This document shows positions 33,797 to 41,108 of a stretch of 46,886 bases of DNA, in pieces. Source of the DNA: Alteromonas sp. KUL49 (GTDB taxonomy: Bacteria; Pseudomonadota; Gammaproteobacteria; Enterobacterales; Alteromonadaceae). The translations under genes were made by a program, and so were the position numbers. The notes beneath the pieces are model-generated. The model searched no databases, had not been told where the DNA came from, and saw nothing but the letters and a program-made list of their open reading frames with translations. Every line of letters starts with the position of its first letter. Positions within the stretch are counted from its first letter, which is position 1. Where the stretch lies: positions 1-46,886 of the forward strand of contig NZ_BJKL01000017.1 of assembly GCF_006538345.1 (NCBI RefSeq). The letters are read 5' to 3'.

Positions 33797-35812
33797 ATGA
33801 AACTAAATGATGCACAAGAATCCGCTGTTAACTTTGTATCTGGGCCATGCTTAGTATTGGCCGGTGCTGGCAGCGGAAAAACCCGTGTAATTACTAATAA
33901 GATTGCTTATTTGGTAAGAGAATGTCAGGTGCCTGCTCGCACTATTGCCGCAGTGACGTTTACCAACAAAGCGGCAAGAGAAATGAAGGAGCGAGTGGGG
34001 CAGACCTTAGGGAAAAAAGAAGCTCGTGGTCTCAAGGTTTCTACCTTCCACACCATGGGGCTAACAATCATCAAAGCCCATGTTAAAGAGTTAGGGCTTA
34101 AACCGGGCTTCTCTTTGTTTGATGACAAAGACTCGTTGGCGTTGCTGACTGATCTTACTCAAGACACCATCGACGGTGACAAAGATCAGCTCTCGTTATT
34201 GCAAAGCTGTATATCTAATTGGAAGAATGATTTGATACTGCCCGATGCTTTGCTAAAAACAGCAAAAAGCGGTGGCGAGCAAGAATTTGCACAAGCCTAC
34301 AAGCGCTATCAAGAGAACCTTAAAGCCTACAACGCGCTAGACTTTGACGATTTGATACTGTTACCCACGCTACTGCTGAAAAATAATCAAAGCGTGCGAG
34401 ACAAATGGCAACAGAAAATTCGTTATTTATTGGTAGACGAATATCAAGATACCAATACCAGTCAGTATGAACTCGTCAAACTGCTGGTGGGTGAGCGTGC
34501 ACGCTTCACTGTGGTTGGCGATGACGACCAATCAATCTATTCATGGCGTGGCGCTAAGCCACAGAACTTACATTTGTTGCAGCAAGACTTTCCTCGCTTA
34601 AATGTGATTAAGCTTCAGCAAAATTATCGTTCTTCTGGCCGTATTCTGCACTGCGCCAATATCCTCATTCAGAATAATCCTCACTTGTTTGATAAAACGC
34701 TCTTTTCAGAATTAGATTACGGTGAACCACTGCGTATCATAGAAGCAAAAAATGAAGAGCATGAAGCAGAGCGGGTGGTAGCAGAGCTACTTGCTCACAA
34801 GTTCATGAACAGAACGCAGTTTAAAGACTATGCCATTTTGTATCGCGGAAACCATCAAAGCCGAATGTTTGAAAAGCTATTGATGAGCAACCGTATTCCT
34901 TACAAGATCAGCGGTGGTATGTCGTTCTTCGGACGTACAGAAGTGAAAGATATCATGGCATATCTGCGACTCTTGGTTAACCAAGATGACGATAATGCCT
35001 TGTTGCGCGTTATAAATACCCCAAGCCGAGGTATAGGCCGTGCAACGCTGGAAAAATTGGGTAACTTCGCCAATGTATTGGGTAAATCCATGTTTGAAGC
35101 GGCAACTCATGACGGGTTAAGCTCTGTACTCAGTGGTAAAGCGTACGATGCGGTTTCTGGTTTTGCCCGCTGGATTGTTAGCATTGAAGACAATGCCAAT
35201 CGCGGCGATACGAAAGATGTTCTTCGCAGCATGATCCGAACTATGGGCTATGAAGAGTGGTTGTATGAGCACAGCGCGAGTCCTAAAGCGGCAGAGATGG
35301 CCATGGCCAATGTGAGTACGCTATTTGGTTGGGTAACCGATATGCTCGAAGGTAACGATCTCGACCCACCTATGAACTTAACTGAAGTCGTTAATCGCTT
35401 GATACTCAGAGACATGATGGAGCGAGGCGAAGATGACGGCGAAGCAGACCAAGTTCAGCTAATGACGCTGCACGCCTCAAAAGGATTGGAGTTTCCTATT
35501 GTTTTTCTCGTGGGGATGGAAGAGGGGTTGTTACCCCACCAAAGCAGTATAGACGAAGATAATATCGAAGAAGAGCGCCGATTGGCTTACGTGGGTATTA
35601 CCCGTGCCCAGCGAGAGCTCATATTTAGCTTAGCCAAAGAGCGCAGGCAATACGGTGAAGTGATATTTCCAGAGCCCAGCCGTTTTCTTTTCGAGCTGCC
35701 CCAAGATGATATTCAGTGGGAAAATCAGAAACCTAAAGTATCAGCGCAAGTTAGGCAGCAAAAAGGGCAGGCGAGCATTGCTAACCTTCGCGACATGTTA
35801 GGTAAAAAATAG
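33797..35812 (+). CDS. rep: ATP-dependent DNA helicase Rep
   Basis: A 671-residue superfamily 1A helicase that moves 3' to 5' and helps replication forks past obstacles. Motif I is AGAGSGKT near residue 23. Motif Ia is AVTFTNKAAREMKERV, motif II is LLVDEYQDTNTSQYE, motif III is VVGDDDQSIYSWRGA, motif IV is LQQNYRSSGRIL, motif V contains MTLHASKGLEFPIVFLVG and motif VI is RRLAYVGITRAQREL. Length fits Rep (673 in E. coli) rather than UvrD or PcrA. Its stop codon directly abuts that of the convergent GGDEF gene. Confidence 0.96.
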   Translation: MKLNDAQESAVNFVSGPCLVLAGAGSGKTRVITNKIAYLVRECQVPARTIAAVTFTNKAAREMKERVGQTLGKKEARGLKVSTFHTMGLTIIKAHVKELGLKPGFSLFDDKDSLALLTDLTQDTIDGDKDQLSLLQSCISNWKNDLILPDALLKTAKSGGEQEFAQAYKRYQENLKAYNALDFDDLILLPTLLLKNNQSVRDKWQQKIRYLLVDEYQDTNTSQYELVKLLVGERARFTVVGDDDQSIYSWRGAKPQNLHLLQQDFPRLNVIKLQQNYRSSGRILHCANILIQNNPHLFDKTLFSELDYGEPLRIIEAKNEEHEAERVVAELLAHKFMNRTQFKDYAILYRGNHQSRMFEKLLMSNRIPYKISGGMSFFGRTEVKDIMAYLRLLVNQDDDNALLRVINTPSRGIGRATLEKLGNFANVLGKSMFEAATHDGLSSVLSGKAYDAVSGFARWIVSIEDNANRGDTKDVLRSMIRTMGYEEWLYEHSASPKAAEMAMANVSTLFGWVTDMLEGNDLDPPMNLTEVVNRLILRDMMERGEDDGEADQVQLMTLHASKGLEFPIVFLVGMEEGLLPHQSSIDEDNIEEERRLAYVGITRAQRELIFSLAKERRQYGEVIFPEPSRFLFELPQDDIQWENQKPKVSAQVRQQKGQASIANLRDMLGKK

Positions 35813-38413
35813 TTAACCTGTCTTTTGCGTAAGGTCGAGGGCCAGCGGCTGTTCTAGTGTCCGGCCCTGAGCATAATTACATTCAATATCGGTGAGTGCT
35901 TCGAGTTGCGCTGTGGCATCAACACCTTCTGCAATCACATCAAACTTCAAATGCTCTGAAATAAGCATCACAGATTGAATTAGCTTTAGGTTTCGTTGCG
36001 AGCGCGGTAGCGATTTTACAAAGCGGTGGTCGATTTTGATAAAGTCGAAAGGGTATGAGAACAAATAGCTCAGTGATGCTAATCCGCTGCCGAAGTTATC
36101 CAGTACGAGAGTAACACCAGCGCGCTTCAACTTTTTAATTGCAGGCAGAATATACTGAGAGCGGCGATTCAAATCGTTTTCGTCAAACTCGAACACTAGC
36201 TCTTGAGGCGATACATCATAAGACTCAAGGAGCGCAATCATCTTGTTGACCATAGATGCTTGCAACAGATGGTTAATCGACACATTCACCGCAATGCGCG
36301 CAGGCTTTCCGTGCTGGTTGCGCCAGCTAACTAATAACTCACAAGCTTTCTGAAGTTGGAACAAATCCAAATCTAGGGTTAAACCACTCTGTTCAGCAAC
36401 CTGTCGGAACTGCTCTCTGGCTATCTTGCCATAAGACGGATGAGACCATCGAACGTACATTTCGTGATAGAGGGCCTCATCTTTCTTCAGGTCGATAACT
36501 GGCTGAAGATAGTATTCAAACTGCTCGTCACGTAACGCTTTTCTAAATTCGTTCTCTAGCTCTAGCTCTTCAATGAGGCGATCACGCATGCTCTTGTCGA
36601 ACATGACAAACCTACCTCTACCAAGGGTCTTCGCCTGATACATGGCTGCGTCAGCATCCCTTAGTGCTTCGTCTGCGGTGCGATAATAAGGCTCTACGTG
36701 AGCAATACCCACACTTGCACCCGAGTACATTTCACGGCCTTCTAAAACGAATGGCTCTGAGATTGACTGAATGATACGAGACGCCACTTCTTCAACGTCT
36801 GATGCGTCTTCAAAGTTATCGAGTAATACAACAAATTCATCACCGCCTAATCGCGCTAACAAATCGTGACCGCGAATACACAAAGTAATTCGGCGAGCAA
36901 CTTCCACTAAGAACTCGTCACCTGCATGGTGACCCAAGGTATCGTTAATGACCTTGAACCGGTCGAGGTCAATGAACAATACCGCGAACATATTCTCTGG
37001 ATAGCGCTGCTTACTGGCAATAGCTAACTCCAAGCGGCTGGTGAACATAGCCCGGTTGGGTAGATCGGTCAGTGAATCGTGATGTGCATCGTGAATCAGC
37101 TTGAGCTCGATCTCTTTACGTTCTTCTATCTGTTGCTTTAGTGTTTTGTTCGTTTCGTCTAACTCTGCGGTACGCGCTTTAACTCGTTCTTCGAGTTCTT
37201 GGTTGTTTCGTTGAATAGCCTCGGTACTTTTCTTGCGCTCCATTGCAACGGCAATATGATGAGATACAAAGCGAAGCAATTCCAAATCACGCCCGGTGTA
37301 CTTGGCGTGCTTACCGTAGGTTTGTACGGTAATTACCCCAGAAATCTCTCCGTTAACCACCAAAGGTGATCCCAGCCAAGAGTTAGCGCTGTTGAGCATC
37401 TTCTGGGCAACAGATACGTCAATTTCACCTGCCTCGGCAAGTTCTAGTACTCGTGGTGGGTTGATGAGCTCGGCTTGTCCACTGCGCAATACAAATTCGG
37501 TTAAGCCTAAGCCCAGCGGCCTAGCTTCGACCGATTGACTCTGCACGTCACTAAAATACGGAAACTCGAGTCCGTCTCGTGCTTCATTTAAAATGGCGAT
37601 GTAACAGTTGGGAGCACTGATAAGTCGAGAAAGTATGTCGTGTAGGCTGCTGTAGAACACAGACATGTCACCATCTAGGTTCGCAGCAAGTTCAGAAATT
37701 TCGAACAGCGCTTGTTGAAGTGACTCGACTTTTTGTCGCTCGAGAATCTCTTCTTGGAGATCGTCGTTGATTTTGCGTAGCTGTCGAGTACGTTCTCTGA
37801 TGGTACGCTCAGTGAGTTCTCGGTTTTTAACCCGATCGACTGTGGTAACAATGTGCTGCGAAACGAACAGCAATACCTCTAGATCTTCAGGTGTGTAGTG
37901 TACGCGCTCGTCATAGGTTTGAATAACCATGGCGCCAATAGACTGACTGCCCCGTTTTAACGGAACACCTAAAAGTTCGTGTGGACGAGAACCCAATAAC
38001 TTGATGCCGTACTCTTCTTCGATGAGTGACGCATCGCTTCTTTTATAAAATAGAGATTCGCCAGAACGAAGAAGGTAGCCAGTAATACCGTCCATAAGTT
38101 GATCGGCAGGCATTTGCTTAGCTGTGGCTTCGTCGTATTCGTCAACGATATACGCCATATCGATAACGTTATTGTCGCGCTCGTAAAAGGCAACATAGAA
38201 ATTGTCTGCATTCATGAAATCGCCAATGATTTCATGGATCGCAGAATAAAGGCGGTTAAGGTGACTAACAGAACTCGCTAGCTCAGAAATGTCAAAAAGC
38301 GCCTTCTGAACACGTTCAGCGCGTTTGTACTTCTCTGTAAGTTGCTGAAGTTGCGGAATGAGTTCCCGCAACTCGTCTTCAGTCAACTCGCTTTGCGTTG
38401 ATATTGACGACAT
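35813..38413 (-). CDS. Cytoplasmic GAF-GAF-GGDEF-EAL protein, probable diguanylate cyclase with weakened EAL
   Basis: An 866-residue signalling protein without membrane segments. Two GAF-like domains (about 35-195 and 230-395), each preceded by a near-identical helix (VQKALFDISELAS; LQQALFEISELAAN), lead through a coiled coil to a GGDEF domain (LGGDEF 522-527). The inhibitory I-site RGHD (514-517) is present. The EAL domain is degenerate: the signature reads EMYVRW (E651) and DDFG is DNFG (D772-N773), a change at a metal-binding residue. I expect cyclic-di-GMP synthesis with loss of or reduced hydrolysis. Convergent with rep without any gap. Confidence 0.9.
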   Translation of the reverse strand: MSSISTQSELTEDELRELIPQLQQLTEKYKRAERVQKALFDISELASSVSHLNRLYSAIHEIIGDFMNADNFYVAFYERDNNVIDMAYIVDEYDEATAKQMPADQLMDGITGYLLRSGESLFYKRSDASLIEEEYGIKLLGSRPHELLGVPLKRGSQSIGAMVIQTYDERVHYTPEDLEVLLFVSQHIVTTVDRVKNRELTERTIRERTRQLRKINDDLQEEILERQKVESLQQALFEISELAANLDGDMSVFYSSLHDILSRLISAPNCYIAILNEARDGLEFPYFSDVQSQSVEARPLGLGLTEFVLRSGQAELINPPRVLELAEAGEIDVSVAQKMLNSANSWLGSPLVVNGEISGVITVQTYGKHAKYTGRDLELLRFVSHHIAVAMERKKSTEAIQRNNQELEERVKARTAELDETNKTLKQQIEERKEIELKLIHDAHHDSLTDLPNRAMFTSRLELAIASKQRYPENMFAVLFIDLDRFKVINDTLGHHAGDEFLVEVARRITLCIRGHDLLARLGGDEFVVLLDNFEDASDVEEVASRIIQSISEPFVLEGREMYSGASVGIAHVEPYYRTADEALRDADAAMYQAKTLGRGRFVMFDKSMRDRLIEELELENEFRKALRDEQFEYYLQPVIDLKKDEALYHEMYVRWSHPSYGKIAREQFRQVAEQSGLTLDLDLFQLQKACELLVSWRNQHGKPARIAVNVSINHLLQASMVNKMIALLESYDVSPQELVFEFDENDLNRRSQYILPAIKKLKRAGVTLVLDNFGSGLASLSYLFSYPFDFIKIDHRFVKSLPRSQRNLKLIQSVMLISEHLKFDVIAEGVDATAQLEALTDIECNYAQGRTLEQPLALDLTQKTG

Positions 38414-38518
38414 TCTGATAGTTATAATAATTATTTGTGTGGCGTGAACCGACTAAACTACCCGATTTGTATCAAAAACGCTACTTTTTCCAACAGTTTG
38501 TTGGATACTTTGACGATC

Positions 38519-38923
38519 TTAAATACCTTCGATCATGTATTCGATTGCAGCTTTAATCTCATCATCTGAACAATCGCCACAGGTTCCACGAGGAGGCATT
38601 GCATTGATGCCGTTTATCGCGTTTTGCCAAACGCCGTCAAAGCCTTTTTCGTCTAAACGAGGCTGCCAGTCAGCTGCGGCATTGAGTTTTGGTGCACCTA
38701 GAACACCTGCACTGTGACACGCTACGCATGCACTGTTGTAAATATCAGCGCCTGAACGAGCACCACCTGCAGCGGCACCAGTGTCGGCAGTAGCGCCAGC
38801 AACGTGCACTTGACCTATAGGTTTGATACGGTCAGCAATATCGTCTGTACTCATTTCTTGTGCTTGCACGGCAAACACAGTTACGGCAGTTGCAGCCACA
38901 GTGAACCAAGTTTTTAATTTCAC
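38519..38923 (-). CDS. Cytochrome c5-like periplasmic protein
   Basis: A 134-residue c-type cytochrome with signal peptide (VKLKTWFTVAATAVTVFAVQA). One heme motif, CVACH, lies in IYNSACVACHSAGVLGAPKL. MPPRGTCGDCSDDEIKAAIEYM supplies the likely axial methionine (M in AMPPRG) and the cysteine pair of cytochrome c5. An Ala/Gly-rich linker precedes the heme domain. The GTG at 38923 is preferred, with GGAGAC just upstream; the longer frame to 39013 adds 30 residues that would hide the signal peptide. It is a probable electron carrier to terminal oxidases. Confidence 0.9.
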   Translation of the reverse strand: MKLKTWFTVAATAVTVFAVQAQEMSTDDIADRIKPIGQVHVAGATADTGAAAGGARSGADIYNSACVACHSAGVLGAPKLNAAADWQPRLDEKGFDGVWQNAINGINAMPPRGTCGDCSDDEIKAAIEYMIEGI

Positions 38924-39193
38924 ATCTGTCTCCAGGCAATCAGGAACATTAAATATACGGTAACTGGCCAGATTATAACGGTAATTCATGTGTGAACAAC
39001 CATTTGAGACCATTTACCTATAAAAAGTAAGGATTTTCAATTGGGCTTGAAACTCATTTTCATTTGATTGTACAAATGAGTTGAAGCCGACCTCTGGCGT
39101 AAGTATTATTACGCCCCGCTTAGATGCACAGTTTACAAATCCTTGCAGAACATACCACCTCAGGGCATTAAGATTGTGTAACTCTTGCAGAAA

Positions 39194-39270
39194 CCGCCCG
39201 TAGCTCAGCTGGATAGAGCGCACCCCTCCGGAGGGTGAGGTCAGAGGTTCGAATCCTCTCGGGCGGGCCA
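39194..39270 (+). tRNA. tRNA-Arg (anticodon CCG)
   Basis: A 77-base tRNA with encoded CCA. The acceptor stem CCGCCCG pairs with CGGGCGG. The D arm is GCTCAGCTGGATAGAGC. The anticodon arm is CACCC-CTCCGGA-GGGTG with anticodon CCG at 39228-39230. The T arm is AGAGG-TTCGAAT-CCTCT. It resembles E. coli tRNA-Arg(CCG). It is a single gene with no neighbouring tRNA and no clear T-rich terminator close by. Confidence 0.97.
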
Positions 39271-39351
39271 TCAGTCTTCGCTCAATATCTAATTTGAACC
39301 ATCCCCCCTCATTAACGTAATGTTTAAGAGTTAAATAAACGAGGGAATATA

Positions 39352-39984
39352 ATGAAATCTTTTAAAGTAATGATGGCGATCGCCACATTGTTTTTATGTA
39401 GTTGCATGTCCTTAGTGCTGGCACAAAGCGATTTTGAACAGCTGCCATCGGGCAAATATGAAGTTGATTTGACTCACGCGAGTATTGTGTGGAAGGTTTC
39501 TCACTTAGGATTGAGTAATTATGTTGCTCGCTTTACGGATTTTGAATCCTCAATACAGTACAACCCCGAGGATATCGCAGCGTCGGTGGTTACCGCTAGT
39601 ATCAACCCTATGAGTATTGAAACAGCTTACCCCCATGCTAGTGAAAAAGATTTCGATAACATTCTTTCAACAGATGAAGCGTGGTTCAACGCAGGAACGT
39701 TTTCTAGCATTGACTTTGTCTCTACTAACATTGAAATGACCAGCGATAGCACAGCAGTAATGACTGGCGAGTTAACCTTTCTTGGTGTGTCTAAGCCAGT
39801 AACCTTAGATGTAGTTTTCAATGGTGCAATGAAGAGGCAACCGTTTAGTGGTAAGCCCACCATGGGGTTTTCAGCGTCAACAGTGATCGACCGCACCATG
39901 TGGGGTATGACCAAATACGCGCCTAATATTGGTGCTGAAGTTACGGTAATGATCGAAGGCGAGTTTGCCAAACTCAATGACTGA
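39352..39984 (+). CDS. YceI family periplasmic protein
   Basis: A 210-residue exported protein (signal MKSFKVMMAIATLFLCSCMSLVLAQ) of the YceI lipid-binding family, which binds polyisoprenoids in an extended beta-barrel. Family signatures are YEVDLTHASIVWKVSHLGLSNY near the start, TGELTFLGVSKPVTLDVVFNG and IDRTMWGM near the end. Its 3' end overlaps the cytochrome b561 gene, and a second YceI gene follows, making a yceI-b561-yceI operon. GAGG precedes the ATG. The signal peptide contains cysteines but no clear lipobox. Confidence 0.92.
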   Translation: MKSFKVMMAIATLFLCSCMSLVLAQSDFEQLPSGKYEVDLTHASIVWKVSHLGLSNYVARFTDFESSIQYNPEDIAASVVTASINPMSIETAYPHASEKDFDNILSTDEAWFNAGTFSSIDFVSTNIEMTSDSTAVMTGELTFLGVSKPVTLDVVFNGAMKRQPFSGKPTMGFSASTVIDRTMWGMTKYAPNIGAEVTVMIEGEFAKLND

Positions 39985-40531
39985 ACTATCTCGATATAAT
40001 GGTCTTGCTATTACCCTTCACTGGGCAATGGCTCTTGGGGTATTGTTTATGATTGGCAGTGGCCTCTATATGGTGAATGCTGATATACCAAAAGCCGACC
40101 AGTTTAAATTATATCAAATACATAAGGCTGCCGGTGTGGTCATGCTGGTGGCATTTGTTTTACGACTACTTACGCGATCTTTCTCAACACCACCGTCGCT
40201 GCCGATGAATATCCCTGAAGCAGAACAAAGGCTGGCGAAGCTTGGTCATTTTGGTTTGTATTTTTTACTGTTTCTGTTGCCGTTTTCCGGTTGGATCATG
40301 GTGTCGGCAAGTCCTTTTGGTTTGCCAACTTTCGTATTTGTTGACTGGATTAAGTGGCCTCATATTCCCGGTATCGCCAGAAATAAAGAGATAGAAGCAT
40401 TAGCCAATACGGTGCATTGGTACGGATTTATAGTGTTGGTCGTATTCGTTGTTACCCATGTTGGAGCGGTGGTTTGGCATCGTAAAAAGCAAGGGGTAAG
40501 GTTAATTGAAAGAATGTGGTGGAAAAGATGA
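39977..40531 (+). CDS. Cytochrome b561 family protein
   Basis: A 184-residue four-helix inner membrane di-heme cytochrome. Candidate heme histidines lie in ITLHWAMALG, YQIHKAAGVVM, TVHWYGFIVL and VVTHVGAVVWH. It is like E. coli YceJ, the partner of YceI. I choose the ATG at 39977 (MTELSRYNG) rather than an upstream TTG in the frame. It overlaps the first yceI gene by eight bases and the second by four. It may move electrons between quinol and a partner bound to the YceI proteins. Confidence 0.92.
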   Translation: MTELSRYNGLAITLHWAMALGVLFMIGSGLYMVNADIPKADQFKLYQIHKAAGVVMLVAFVLRLLTRSFSTPPSLPMNIPEAEQRLAKLGHFGLYFLLFLLPFSGWIMVSASPFGLPTFVFVDWIKWPHIPGIARNKEIEALANTVHWYGFIVLVVFVVTHVGAVVWHRKKQGVRLIERMWWKR

Positions 40532-41061
40532 AATACTTAGTAACTGCAATGCTACTAGTTCTCGCATGGTCGGGCTCAGTATTTGCAAAAACGCTGATAG
40601 TTGATAATGACAATGGGTCACTGTTATTTTCAGGCGAGCACGCTGGAATGGCATTCGAGGGACGTTTCAATCAGTGGCGAGCTAAGTTGATCCTACCGCC
40701 AGCAGCTAGCCCCGAGATTGAGGCATCGTTCTCACTGTCATCAGCTGAAACTGGTGACAGTATGTATGATGAAACGCTTCCTGAAGCAGATTGGTTCGAT
40801 GTTGAAAACTTCCCGCAAGCGGTCTTTAGTTCGCGCAGCATTGTAGCAGTAGGCGGTGGGTTCAAAGTATCTGGAGAATTGAGTTTAAAAGGCGTTTCGA
40901 ATAGCGTGGAATTTTTGCTAGAAAACTCTGAGACAGGATACACCGCAAATTTCGCTATTGACCGTATCGCCTATGGTATTGGTGTGGAGTCAGACCCCGA
41001 GGCTGAGTGGGTGAGTCAGTTTATCGAATTAAGGTTAGTGATACCCAGTTCGATAGACTAA
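40528..41061 (+). CDS. Second YceI-like periplasmic protein
   Basis: A 177-residue exported protein (MKYLVTAMLLVLAWSGSVFAK) with a divergent YceI fold: FSGEHAGMAFEGRFNQWRAKL, WFDVENFPQAVFSS, VSGELSLKGVSNSVEFLL and FAIDRIAYGIGVESDPEAEWV. The sequence is clearly different from the first YceI, which suggests an old duplication with different ligand. The ATG at 40528 overlaps the b561 stop codon (ATGA) and follows GGTGG. A strong terminator comes after it. Confidence 0.88.
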   Translation: MKYLVTAMLLVLAWSGSVFAKTLIVDNDNGSLLFSGEHAGMAFEGRFNQWRAKLILPPAASPEIEASFSLSSAETGDSMYDETLPEADWFDVENFPQAVFSSRSIVAVGGGFKVSGELSLKGVSNSVEFLLENSETGYTANFAIDRIAYGIGVESDPEAEWVSQFIELRLVIPSSID

Positions 41062-41070
41062 TTGACATTA

Positions 41071-41097
41071 AAAAAGGGGCGTCTAGCCCCTTTTTCC
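41071..41097. terminator. Bidirectional terminator between second yceI and the TonB receptor gene
   Basis: A perfect ten-base stem AAAAAGGGGC / GCCCCTTTTT with a five-base loop. The A and T tracts on both sides make it able to end transcription from both convergent genes. Confidence 0.93.
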
Positions 41098-41108
41098 TTA
41101 ACGAGTGA

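Noticed and set aside
39014..39271. Minus-strand frame starting MARPRGFEPLTSPSGG
   Set aside because: This is the familiar false protein read from the antisense strand of a tRNA gene, here tRNA-Arg.
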